Assembly: GCA_947088515.1 (NCBI GenBank)
Contig: CAMUHA010000066.1
Span: 1 to 15,080 of the forward strand
Direction of reading: 5' to 3'
Length of the DNA stretch: 15,080 bases
Source: an uncultured bacterium
GTDB lineage: Bacteria; Bacillota; Clostridia; Lachnospirales; Lachnospiraceae
Positions 1 to 7,752 of the stretch are shown piece after piece; positions within the stretch are counted from its first letter, which is position 1; each line of letters begins with the position of its first letter. The notes beneath the pieces were generated by a model that saw only the letters and a list, made by a program, of their open reading frames with translations, was not told the DNA's origin and ran no database searches. The translations under genes and the position numbers were made by a program.

Positions 1-33
1 AACGGCAAAATTTTTTACACTTCTTTTACTTCT

Positions 34-522
34 TTATCTCACATGAGCAAAAAGATAGGGAATGTATATCGTAAACAGCTCTGTCACTTCAGACATAAAC
101 TGGGCAGCATGATCCGCCCCTTTAGATGCTTTTTCCAGTACATCCAGAACTTCCGGCTTCTCATAATCTATGGGGGAAAGTTTCCCGGCCTTTTCGTGAA
201 GTCGCATTTTATATCCTGATTCAGAGTACTTATTGACACAGTCAAGAAAATAATTCATTAATCCATTAACTACCTCATTTCCTATAACCACCAGCCCCAT
301 ACAAGCGCCCCACAAAAATACTCTTTCCCATCCATTTGCCTGCGCCACTGACACTGCATTGAAAAATGCAGCCAAAACTGTGGTCTGAATCCCAATCATA
401 AGTCCTGATAAAAGCCCAAATAAATTTCCACCCAGAAATATTCCCGGACAGTTCTTAAGTGTTATTGGATAGATAAACGCTACTGTTTTTATAAATCCTT
501 TTATTCTTTCCAAACTTTTCAT
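34..522 (-). pseudogene. ABC transporter membrane subunit, truncated after about 160 residues
   Basis: The reading frame encodes the first third of an ABC exporter membrane domain. A basic N-terminus is followed by hydrophobic stretches at about residues 25-50 and 67-85, then the cytoplasmic helix pattern typical of exporter half-transporters (KLSPIDYEKPEVLDVLEKAS, about 111-130). It ends with TGA-type termination just after the next hydrophobic segment begins (TIYIPYLFAHVR), where a full protein would continue for some 400 residues with a nucleotide-binding domain. The ATG at 522 is chosen because AGGAG lies 8 bases upstream and the ATGA overlaps the stop of the preceding ABC gene; a GTG at 531 is also in frame. 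The overlap suggests the two were partners of a heterodimer. Only 33 bases remain to the window edge and no frame there restores the domain, so frameshift, insertion or recombination breakpoint cannot be told apart. Confidence 0.6.
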
Positions 523-2342
523 AAATACCACTCCTGTTGGCTTACAAACATTTTCTCATAATATCCTTTTTTCTCCATCAGCTCAGCATGGGTTCCACTC
601 TCTGCAACCACACCTCCATCAAGAACAAAAATCATATCCACATCTTTTACCGCTCCCAGTCTGTGGGTAATAAACAATGCAGTCTTTCCATCTGCAAGGT
701 CCGCAAATTGCCGGTATACCTGGTTTTCTGCAACAGGGTCCAGAGAAGCGGCAGGTTCATCCAGTATAAATGCTTTTCCTTTCTTCCCTCCATTTACAAT
801 GGCTCTTGCAATAGCAATTCTTTGCCATTGTCCCTCTGAAATGTCTGTGCCGCCTTCTTCCAGCTTACCCAAAACGGTGTCCATTCCCCCTGAAAGTTTT
901 GTTATTATTTTTCCAAGTCCAACATTCTCCAGCGCGCTTTCCAGTTCACTGTCCTCAATTTTCCGGGAAAACTGCAGATTCTCCCGGACAGTCAGGCTAT
1001 ACTTTGCATAGTCCTGCCATACATATGCAAGCAAGTCCCTAGCTTCCTCCTGCCCACAGTCCCTTAGTTCCCTGCCATTTATCAAAATTTTTCCTTCATA
1101 TTCCAAATAAAGTCCTGCCATCAGTTTAATAAGGGTGCTTTTTCCTGCACCATTTCTTCCAACAAAAGCGTAATGCTTTCCTGCCTCCAACCGAAAAGAT
1201 ACTCCATTTAGTATATAAGCATCACTGTCCGGATACCGGAAACGTACATCAACAAATTCCAGACTCTCAAATGGTCTGGATGATTGACTTTTTTCCTTCG
1301 GATTATTCTTCCTGACTTCCTTTGGCATTTCGCAAAAAACGCTTAAGTCCTTTGCCGCAGCCCGTCCTTTAGCTAAACCTTCCATCTGATAAGATAAACT
1401 CCAGGTCATGGTATTTACCAGAGAAAAAACAGCATTAACCATAGAAATATACATACCTGCCGTTATTTCTCCTGTTCTGACTCCCGGCAAAAGCAAAAAG
1501 GTTGATATAAGAGCAAACAGCGCTGAAACCACTCCTCCCATCTTCATCCTTACAGTGCCCTTCCATAATGCCTGTTTCTCTACCTCATAAGCCTGCTTAA
1601 AAGTCCTCTCATACCGTTTATTCAAAAATGGCACACTTGAAAAAAGCGACCTTTCCAAAACCGCTTCTTTTCCCAACATTACCCCGCTTAAATATTCAAA
1701 CCACCGTCTTTTTTCCACAACCTCTGATTGCGCGCTGTAATCATCGTCCCCCGCCTTTAGTGACAACTTCACCAACGGAACCGCTCCTGCAAAAATCAGG
1801 ACCCCTGCCCACCATACCTTAGACAGCAAAATTACAAACAAAGAAAAATTCTGCAGAAACAGTATGCCTATTCCCTTTATACTGTCAAACATCTGTTTAA
1901 CATGTTCTTCCGGATTTAAGGCTGTCTTTCTGATTAAATCCTGCGTCTCTGGCATTTCAAGCTTACAATATTCAATTTGCGCAATTTTGTCCAGAAAAGC
2001 ATTTTGTAGACCTTCCTTTAGCCTTCTGTCTCTTATTCCCTGCCCAAACTGCAGCAGCGCATCCGAAAGCCGTTGCCAAAGCAAGCATCCTATAACTCCG
2101 CTTAAAGGAAGCAGTACGTCCGCCATTTCCTTTTTTCCTGCAAGGGCATCCAAAACCGTATCTACAAATAAAGCATTCACAATAACCATCAGGGCGGGAA
2201 AAAGTCCATTTATTATACAGGCCAGTATTTGTATAATGGTAAATACCGGAGATGCCTCAAACATAAATGACACCGAACTTAAAACAGACCATCTTCTGCC
2301 ATTGATATCTGGCTGATATTTTTTTCTGCTTTGTATTTTCAT
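519..2342 (-). CDS. ABC exporter half-transporter (membrane domain plus ATPase), 607 aa
   Basis: This is a full-length half-transporter of the ABC exporter type. Residues about 25-320 form the membrane domain with hydrophobic segments near 35-65, 75-95, 155-195, 270-285 and 295-315. The ATPase domain follows, with Walker A GRNGAGKS (395-402), Q-loop Q443 (VWQDY), signature ISEGQ (501-505), Walker B ending ILDEP (526-530) and H-loop H560. The ATG at 2342 is preferred over an upstream in-frame ATG at 2528 because the 62 extra residues do not look like a transporter and the bases before 2342 are purine-rich (AGAGGGAATAGGGAA). Its stop overlaps the start of the truncated partner at 34-522. Base composition is clearly more GC-rich than the peptide cluster to the right, so it may not belong to that pathway. 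The substrate cannot be told; export of a peptide is possible. Confidence 0.88.
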   Translation of the reverse strand: MKIQSRKKYQPDINGRRWSVLSSVSFMFEASPVFTIIQILACIINGLFPALMVIVNALFVDTVLDALAGKKEMADVLLPLSGVIGCLLWQRLSDALLQFGQGIRDRRLKEGLQNAFLDKIAQIEYCKLEMPETQDLIRKTALNPEEHVKQMFDSIKGIGILFLQNFSLFVILLSKVWWAGVLIFAGAVPLVKLSLKAGDDDYSAQSEVVEKRRWFEYLSGVMLGKEAVLERSLFSSVPFLNKRYERTFKQAYEVEKQALWKGTVRMKMGGVVSALFALISTFLLLPGVRTGEITAGMYISMVNAVFSLVNTMTWSLSYQMEGLAKGRAAAKDLSVFCEMPKEVRKNNPKEKSQSSRPFESLEFVDVRFRYPDSDAYILNGVSFRLEAGKHYAFVGRNGAGKSTLIKLMAGLYLEYEGKILINGRELRDCGQEEARDLLAYVWQDYAKYSLTVRENLQFSRKIEDSELESALENVGLGKIITKLSGGMDTVLGKLEEGGTDISEGQWQRIAIARAIVNGGKKGKAFILDEPAASLDPVAENQVYRQFADLADGKTALFITHRLGAVKDVDMIFVLDGGVVAESGTHAELMEKKGYYEKMFVSQQEWYL

Positions 2343-2674
2343 TTCCCTATTCCCTCTTCTGTAAGCCTCTATAAAACGCCCTGTCCCACAGACAGTCCTG
2401 TAAAAACAGAACCGGAAGCCAAACCCATATCCCATCTGGCGTTCCCTCACCTTTCCTGCATACTGCTCCGGTTCATCCTGTCCATACGGACCAGGCAAAA
2501 GAAAGAACTGACTCTCCGCTTCCCGCATTAAATTGTTAAATGCTTGAATTGATGGTGAGAAATTGGTAATAACTTCTACGGAATGTTGTCATTTACAGCT
2601 TCCTTGGCCCTGCTAGTATCTATAAACCAAAGATATACAGAACAGTGGGCAAGAGATTTACTATATATTTTCAC
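2343..2674 (-). pseudogene. Unidentified reading frame apparently broken by a one-base shift
   Basis: A GTG (2674-2672) overlapping the stop of the preceding remnant opens a 32-codon frame that reads ...FIDTSRAKEAVNDNIP and stops at TAG (2578-2576). The next frame over opens at the same place, reads VEVITNFSPSIQAFNNLMRE and runs on in frame into the ABC gene at 2342. Joined at the CC before the TAG, the two parts make one protein-like stretch of roughly 110 residues, which suggests loss of a single base. I do not recognise the family. The left two-thirds (2343-2530) is GC-richer than the remnants to the right and resembles the ABC gene. Alternatives are a chance open frame, or an N-terminal extension of the ABC protein beginning at the ATG at 2528. 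Confidence 0.3.
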
Positions 2675-3252
2675 ATATTTTTTATGTCACAACAATCATA
2701 TTTAAATTTCTGTATCGAATCACAAAAAAATTCAGCAGCAATCTTAAAATCGTCTCTACATATAGATAATAATGCAACCATGTCTTTTAAAATATTTTCT
2801 GAAACATTAATTCTTTTTAAACTCAAATATCTTATACCCATAATCGAACAATTTAGATAATTCAAGAAGATAATAGACAACATTAAACCATCTATCAGCT
2901 GATACATACTTAGTAGCTGATTTTTTATATCATTACGGATCAGATTAATTGAGCCAACTCCATATGCCGCTCCATAGGAAAAATATTCTTGTCTTAATTT
3001 ATGAAACTCAGAATATACTCTTGCATAGTCAACATCGGGATATACTTTTTTTATTTGAAATGCTAAAAGACCATCTGACTCTCTCGCAAATGACCTGTGG
3101 TAAAGTTCAAGACTTTTTCTCAATACACGAAAGGATACATTAAAGTTGACGAACTTGCTTCCAGAAAAATCTTTACAGAAAAGAGTGTTCTGTATAGTAT
3201 CAACACCATAAATTAAAACAAGATGTGTTCCTTCAATGCTTTCGTAATCCAT
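2671..3252 (-). pseudogene. BtrH-like protein lacking its N-terminal half
   Basis: The 193-residue frame begins abruptly within a conserved block: GTHLVLIYGVDTIQNTLFC (8-26) matches the His-containing strand and 'iyGyD' turn seen in the two fuller BtrH-like proteins of this window (HEHINMIYGYD in 6697-7692 and NGHSNLIVGYD in 3959-4966). The rest is a helical C-terminal region. The N-terminal part that would carry a nucleophile is missing. The frame stays open upstream of the first ATG for about 10 codons and then meets a stop, right where a glycosyltransferase fragment in another frame ends (about 3276), so the ATG is probably not a real start. No ribosome binding site was seen before it. This is most likely a fusion joint left by deletion, placing a decayed third copy of the family beside the active cluster. 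A short expressed product cannot be excluded. Confidence 0.5.
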
Positions 3253-3275
3253 ATAATTTTTAAATCTAAATACAA

Positions 3276-3398
3276 AATTAGTGGTTTACACATCATCACA
3301 CCTTCTAGTGCCGTTAAGGAACATGACTCATCCTTAGATATCACAGCAACAGCATTCATGTCTGAAACAAGTTCCATTAATTTATCCCTGTCCTGAAT
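3276..3398 (-). pseudogene. Glycosyltransferase family 4 fragment with EX7E motif
   Basis: A 41-codon frame reads LMELVSDMNAVAVISKDES followed by CSLTALEGVMMCKPLI. This is the acceptor-proof signature of the C-terminal Rossmann domain of retaining GT4 glycosyltransferases: a 'lyaamDvvvlpS' strand, then E-x7-E (ESCSLTALE) and the 'mmcGKPvI' strand, here with Gly missing before Lys. Two consecutive stops precede it (around 3399-3404) and recognisable similarity ends at the Pro-Leu-Ile, just where the BtrH-like remnant begins in a different frame. Nothing else of the enzyme, which would need about 350 residues, was seen. It shows that a sugar-transferase gene once stood next to this cluster and was deleted down to a scar. 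Confidence 0.6.
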
Positions 3399-3481
3399 TT
3401 ATTACCATATTTTGAGTCTCAAAAACTATAAAAATTTATATATTTTCCATAATTATTTTTTTGAGATTTCTTCTGCTGGAT

Positions 3482-3895
3482 TTAAAATTGAAAAAATGCA
3501 GAATCCTCTGGAATTGTAAGTATCAGCGGCTGAAATATTTCCTTTTTTATTATCATATTGTCCCCCTCTTTAACTACATCATACTTAATGATTCTACTTC
3601 AATAATGCTCATCTGCTATCCTCCGCATCATATAAATTCCCACACTTCCTGATACTTCTTTTTAATTCTCTATAATTAAATTTTCCATCAAAAAAGTCAT
3701 TATATGAATAACTCCATGTAATTTATTTTTTGTCATCTCCATTCGTTTAAAAGCAACTACAGATGGATATATCTGGATAGGGATTTTGCTTGTCCCTGTT
3801 ATATTTTCATAAATTGTACGATAAGAACCCCATCACCCTATCAATGATGAGGTATTATTAAAGAATAAACGTTTTGCCCACTTATTTCTCTTCAT
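3482..3895 (-). pseudogene. Possible decayed coding sequence with in-frame stops
   Basis: One frame over 138 codons has only three internal stops in very AT-rich DNA. Its segments look protein-like, for example WGSYRTIYENITGTSKIPIQ after the first stop and later VVKEGDNMIIKKEIFQP. I do not recognise the family. It may be an old gene with nonsense mutations, related to the neighbouring remnants. Two very short frames inside it have fair ribosome binding sites (GGAGG before a 12-codon frame; GAGGGGG before a 24-codon frame), so chance or tiny peptides are alternatives. Confidence 0.22.
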
Positions 3896-3958
3896 AGACT
3901 GTTGTATCATTAATGTTTTAGACAATTTGATACAAGACAAATAACACAAGATATATCA

Positions 3959-4966
3959 TTAGCAGTCTGATAAAGCTTTCATAAGAATATCTTCGTCATT
4001 TAATATTTTGCAGAGCATATGACGTTCTTTTTTTCTGAAAGTATAGTTCTCCATATAGTCTGATCTGTTTAAAAGCATCTTTAACGAAAACCAGTCATCA
4101 ATACACCTTTCCAAAAACGGAAGCGCCTCCACCCATCTTGTGTCTTTATTTTCATACTTTTCAATATATTTCTTTAATAATTCATGCCTAGAATATATCA
4201 GATGCACATCATAATACACCAGACGAGCTAACTTTCCTTCCGTTTCTTTCTGCGCTACTTCTATGTAATGCCTGATGGCTGCCCTTCCCTTGGTCCCCGA
4301 CTCATAAAAGTCATGCACCATATTTTTCACCTTATTGGGGAAATCAGATTTTTTTAAAGTCCGCCAGTTCCCGTCTCCTATATACTTTATTTTTTTCAAA
4401 TCTGAATAAACGCTAAGAGCTTTTAAAACATATCTGTTATCAATAAGATGAAGTGTTTTATTATAATCAGTCGTTTTATCTCTGTTTTTTACAAAAACAA
4501 GCGGACTATCTATGACCAAAATGTTATCTTTGTCATATCCTACTATTAAATTAGAATGTCCATTATGTGTCCCTTTTTCTATCCCTTCCTGATACCAGTC
4601 ATAATTTGGAAGCATGTCAAACATTGTTATCATGGCAACCGGAAAATCTTCTGACACTGATTGCCTGATTTCATCAAGCAGATTATTTCCCAAACATGAT
4701 TCCACAGTAATTATTTCAAATTCCCTGTTAACATCCTCTTCGACCCGTCTCAATCCACACTGTCCATTATATTCATAAAATTCTGGATTAATATTTCCAT
4801 AGAAATAATTTATGGGGTCTATATGAGAATTTGCCAGAATTGTATACAAAATCTGATCCCAGCAGTCAATACAAAGACTTACCTGATCAATCTCTCCATT
4901 TGGCAACATATGGTGATTTACATACTTAAATTCTGGTATCACATATTCTTCAGGCTGTTTTTTCAT
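3959..4966 (-). CDS. BtrH-like transferase with papain/NlpC-like fold, 335 aa
   Basis: The protein resembles the N-terminal domain of butirosin protein H, which moves an acyl chain from a carrier protein onto an amine. Visible marks are a Cys-Trp at the head of a helix (LCIDCWDQILYTILANSHID, 31-50, with C32 and C35), a long insertion, then the His strand and turn THNGHSNLIVGYD (H134, H137, D144) followed by VIDSP (D153). This Cys/His/Asp order fits a C39- or NlpC-like transpeptidase fold. The C-terminal 150 residues are helical and charged. The start at 4966 follows GAGAGGA by 9 bases and lies within the last codons of the carrier protein gene (17-base overlap), so the two are translationally coupled. 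This supports a role in unloading that carrier. The assignment to the family rests on motif reading; a peptidase role is the alternative. Confidence 0.6.
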   Translation of the reverse strand: MKKQPEEYVIPEFKYVNHHMLPNGEIDQVSLCIDCWDQILYTILANSHIDPINYFYGNINPEFYEYNGQCGLRRVEEDVNREFEIITVESCLGNNLLDEIRQSVSEDFPVAMITMFDMLPNYDWYQEGIEKGTHNGHSNLIVGYDKDNILVIDSPLVFVKNRDKTTDYNKTLHLIDNRYVLKALSVYSDLKKIKYIGDGNWRTLKKSDFPNKVKNMVHDFYESGTKGRAAIRHYIEVAQKETEGKLARLVYYDVHLIYSRHELLKKYIEKYENKDTRWVEALPFLERCIDDWFSLKMLLNRSDYMENYTFRKKERHMLCKILNDEDILMKALSDC

Positions 4967-5210
4967 TACCCTTTATCCTCTCGCAAACGTAATCCACAAG
5001 GTTTTCTATTGTATGCAGCTTTTTGAAATTGACATCATCATCATCAAACTCTATTTGATATTTCTTTTCTATCTTCATTACCAGCATTATAAAATTCATA
5101 GAGGTAATACCAGACTGCTCAATTACATCTTCCATCTTTAAGCAACTGTTATTTTCAGCAATTTTTTGAACCAGACTAATAACTTCCTCTTCTATCTTTC
5201 TTCTATCCAT
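4950..5210 (-). CDS. Acyl/peptidyl carrier protein, 86 aa
   Basis: This is a small acidic four-helix carrier protein. The phosphopantetheine site lies in SGITSMNFIMLVMKIEKKYQ (33-52) with S37 as the attachment residue; the usual Asp before it is Thr, so the motif is T-S-M instead of D-S-L. The following EKKYQIEFDDDDV and the TIENLVDYV helix fit carrier families well. The ATG at 5210 has GGAGG 8 bases upstream and overlaps the end of the adenylation gene by 8 bases; its own end overlaps the BtrH-like gene. The order adenylation enzyme, carrier, transferase in overlapping genes strongly suggests that the aminoacyl adenylate made next door is loaded here as a thioester. A phosphopantetheinyl transferase was not seen in the window, so modification would depend on one elsewhere. 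Confidence 0.85.
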   Translation of the reverse strand: MDRRKIEEEVISLVQKIAENNSCLKMEDVIEQSGITSMNFIMLVMKIEKKYQIEFDDDDVNFKKLHTIENLVDYVCERIKGNEKTA

Positions 5211-6681
5211 GATTTATTCCTCCCTGTAAGTACTTTTCAATCATCTTCTTACGGTCTTTTTTTCCATTACTATTGTATTCCATCTTTGTTACACAAATAA
5301 GACGTGATGGTACTGCATAACTTGGTAACTCCTTTTTCAAAAAGGATATCAGACTGTCAGAATCAATACTTTCAATTGCTGTATAAAAAAGTAACATCAT
5401 CTGATTATTTTCTGTTTCGAAAATTGTTGCTACACTATCTCCAATTCCTGAATATCTGTTTACAATATTTTCCACTTCTAAAAGCTCTATCCTGAAACCA
5501 TGCAGTTTCACCTGCTCATCTTTTCTTCCTGTACAATGTATATTACCATTTCGGTCTATAAATCCAACATCACCGCTTTTATAATATCTCACATATCCAT
5601 AGACAAAAAATTTTTTCTTTGACTGCTCTTTATCATTCCAATATCCCTCTGCCAGTTGCCTGCCGGAAATAATAATTTCTCCACTCTCCCCAGGTGATGC
5701 TGTTTCATTTCTCTCATTCATAACAGTAATACTGTTACCAGACAAACATCTGCCTATATGTACGCTTCTTTCATTTGTCAGATTCGCCACACTACACCAT
5801 ACTGTAGCTTCTGTTGGTCCATATAAATTAAAAATTTGTCCTCTATAAAATTTTTTTATCTTTTCAAAAAGACTATCCGGCAGCTTTTCTGCCCCTATCA
5901 GTAACTTATCCAAAGTCTGGAGACAGGTAAAACATGGATCAGCAATCATTATAAGTTTAAGAGCTGATGGTACAATCTGCATATACTGAGGTTTATACTT
6001 ATTCAGTAATTTTACCATCTTCCGAGGATTCACGATCCCAGATTCATCGCTCATAACAATGGTAAGTCCCGCAGACAGCGCAAGAATTCCTTCCGGTACA
6101 AACATATCAAAAGAATAATCCGCCATACTCAAAATTCTTTTTCCTTTTTCCCATAAAAAAGTTTTCTGCATGGCACATTTTAGGTTCAAAAGAGCTCTTA
6201 GATTTATAACAACACCTTTGGGCCTTCCAGTTGTTCCAGAGGTGTATATAATATACGCAGTCCTGCATTCTTTCTCTTGAATTAGTTTTTTATCCTTCTT
6301 CCTCTCTATCACAATCAAATTATTATTTATTTGTTTTACTGCATTATATTCCGCAGACTCTTTTGTTTTTTCATAATAATACTTGTCTACAATAAAAGCA
6401 TCCGCATCTGCCTGAGACAAAATATAGTTAATTCGCTTTTCTGGCAGTTCTCTATTGACCGGCAAATACACATGACCAGACTTTAATATAGCCATCATGC
6501 AAAAAATCTGCCATGGAGAGCGTTCCAAGAGCAACCCTATAACAGACTGTCTATTCAGCTCTAAGCAGGCAATAGACTCTACCACTTCATCTATGTTACT
6601 TAATATTTCATTATAAGTATATATTTTCTCCTTATAAATTATTTTTGTCTCTTTATCAGGCTCTAAATCCTCATATCCCAT
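5203..6681 (-). CDS. Stand-alone amino-acid adenylation enzyme (NRPS A-domain type), 492 aa
   Basis: The protein is an AMP-forming ligase with the full set of adenylation motifs: YTSGTTGRPKG (146-156, A3), YSFDMFVPEG (A4, 189-198), NLYGPTEA (285-292, A5), YKSGD (A7, 367-371), GRKDEQVKLHGFRIEL (385-400, A8) and NGKKD with the catalytic Lys474 (A10). Asp192 at the position that binds the alpha-amino group argues for an alpha-amino acid substrate over a fatty or aryl acid. Reading the pocket by eye against GrsA gives approximately D-M-P-S-L-G-L-V-W-K, which I cannot match to a known amino acid. It has no condensation or fused carrier domain; the partner is the overlapping carrier gene 4950-5210. 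The ATG at 6681 has GGAG 5 bases upstream and lies 15 bases after the preceding gene. DltA-like loading of a small amino acid is the main alternative. Confidence 0.88.
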   Translation of the reverse strand: MGYEDLEPDKETKIIYKEKIYTYNEILSNIDEVVESIACLELNRQSVIGLLLERSPWQIFCMMAILKSGHVYLPVNRELPEKRINYILSQADADAFIVDKYYYEKTKESAEYNAVKQINNNLIVIERKKDKKLIQEKECRTAYIIYTSGTTGRPKGVVINLRALLNLKCAMQKTFLWEKGKRILSMADYSFDMFVPEGILALSAGLTIVMSDESGIVNPRKMVKLLNKYKPQYMQIVPSALKLIMIADPCFTCLQTLDKLLIGAEKLPDSLFEKIKKFYRGQIFNLYGPTEATVWCSVANLTNERSVHIGRCLSGNSITVMNERNETASPGESGEIIISGRQLAEGYWNDKEQSKKKFFVYGYVRYYKSGDVGFIDRNGNIHCTGRKDEQVKLHGFRIELLEVENIVNRYSGIGDSVATIFETENNQMMLLFYTAIESIDSDSLISFLKKELPSYAVPSRLICVTKMEYNSNGKKDRKKMIEKYLQGGINHG

Positions 6682-6696
6682 GATAACTCCATTTTT

Positions 6697-7692
6697 TCAT
6701 TCCATTACATTTCTCATTTTTGTATATAAATGAATGCTTCTTTCTTTATGACGTTTTAATATTTCTAAAATCAAGGGCAATATCTTATTGTCTTTTATAT
6801 AGATATACTTTATCATCATGAAATGCCCTTTTTTCATTTCAGTATAATTTAGAAACGCTAGGTTTTCTATTTCTTCTCCCCAGTTTATAATCCGCTTTTC
6901 CCTCAAATACTTAATTCTTACATAATTAAGCTTTGACCACTCATACAGCATATATAAGCTTCGTATATCATAGCTGTCCTTCTCATCCAACTGTTTTATG
7001 CTTTCCATTACCCTGTCATAAACACATATCCCATATAAAAATGTTTCTTTCCTTATTCCATCAAATGCCAGTGCTTTTTCAGAAACCAGGTTATTTATCC
7101 CCTTTAAAAAGTCAGCTAATTGTAAATCAAAATGCTGTGTACTGAAAATAAACTCTTTTTTCATATCTGGAGAAAATGTTTCTACTGTTGTTTTTACAAT
7201 TCCCTTTTCTGCTGCACTAAATGGCAAATCTATGGGTCTAAACTTACCTTTTGAATCATATCCTATTGTATTATAAACTTTTCTTTCTTTATCATATCCA
7301 TATATCATATTTATATGTTCGTGATGCATTGGTTCTTCCATTTTATATGGTAAATAAAAATCATCAAATGAAAGATAAATATAGTTATTCTGATTTATTT
7401 CATCTTGAAAATCCGTGTGTAATCCTTCACTTTCCTCATCGAAGAAATTTAAATAACAGTGGTAATGATTCAAATAGTGAATCCATGAAATATCTCTATG
7501 GTCCAATTGTGAAACATAACAGACATTCAAGTCTTCTCCTTCTTTATTACATTCTATATTAAGAAAAAAATTATATAGAAACAGTAGTCCTTTAGGATGT
7601 CGCATAAAAGATATCATTGGATAGGCAATATGAAGACGTCCTTTTAAAAGAGGGTTTATAATATCTAATTTCTTCTTTATATTATTTTCCAT
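6697..7692 (-). CDS. BtrH-like protein without an obvious nucleophile Cys, 331 aa
   Basis: The central part carries the family block seen in butirosin H-like proteins: YLSFDDFYLPYK (106-117), then HHEHINMIYGYDKERKVYN (123-141, with H126 and D134) and GKFRPIDLPFSA. In contrast to the BtrH-like gene at 3959-4966, no Cys-Trp or Cys-helix start is present in the first 60 residues; the nearest Cys residues are C48 and C58 in a different setting. It may thus be a non-catalytic partner, a docking protein for the carrier, or use another nucleophile. The rest is helical, with many Lys and Tyr residues and no signal peptide. The ATG at 7692 is preceded by GAGGA at 10 bases. It sits directly before the adenylation gene and appears to belong to the same transcript. 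Function beyond the family resemblance is not known. Confidence 0.5.
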   Translation of the reverse strand: MENNIKKKLDIINPLLKGRLHIAYPMISFMRHPKGLLFLYNFFLNIECNKEGEDLNVCYVSQLDHRDISWIHYLNHYHCYLNFFDEESEGLHTDFQDEINQNNYIYLSFDDFYLPYKMEEPMHHEHINMIYGYDKERKVYNTIGYDSKGKFRPIDLPFSAAEKGIVKTTVETFSPDMKKEFIFSTQHFDLQLADFLKGINNLVSEKALAFDGIRKETFLYGICVYDRVMESIKQLDEKDSYDIRSLYMLYEWSKLNYVRIKYLREKRIINWGEEIENLAFLNYTEMKKGHFMMIKYIYIKDNKILPLILEILKRHKERSIHLYTKMRNVME

Positions 7693-7752
7693 TTATCATT
7701 TTTCCTCTGCAAAATAATTGTAGTAAAATGTCAAAATAGTTCAGAACCTGCA

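Larger units (their letters stand above)
3253..3958. other. 706-base stretch without an intact gene
   Basis: No intact gene was found between the BtrH-like remnant and the BtrH-like gene at 3959-4966. It holds a glycosyltransferase fragment (3276-3398), a possible decayed frame (3482-3895) and AT-rich filler. A small hairpin (arms 3828-3835 and 3845-3852, one G-U pair) has no following T-run on either strand, so no terminator is called. No promoter could be supported. Confidence 0.6.

Noticed and set aside
537..2531. Several plus-strand open frames across the left ABC gene
   Set aside because: They lie antisense to a clearly real ABC gene with all ATPase motifs and have no recognisable motifs of their own.
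3415..3440. Small palindrome around TTTTGAGACTCAAAA
   Set aside because: The centre leaves a loop too small for a hairpin and no repeat copy was seen; treated as chance in AT-rich DNA.
3461..3652. 63-codon plus-strand frame in the gene-poor region
   Set aside because: No convincing ribosome binding site or recognisable composition; it lies opposite the decayed minus-strand frame.
3828..3852. Hairpin with 8-bp arms (one G-U) as a terminator for the BtrH-like gene
   Set aside because: No T-run follows on either strand, and it overlaps a possible decayed frame; it may be chance.
3866..3900. In-frame TGA next to a hairpin, suggestive of a selenocysteine site
   Set aside because: The frame has further stops, lacks a ribosome binding site and shows no selenoprotein motif; decay explains it better.
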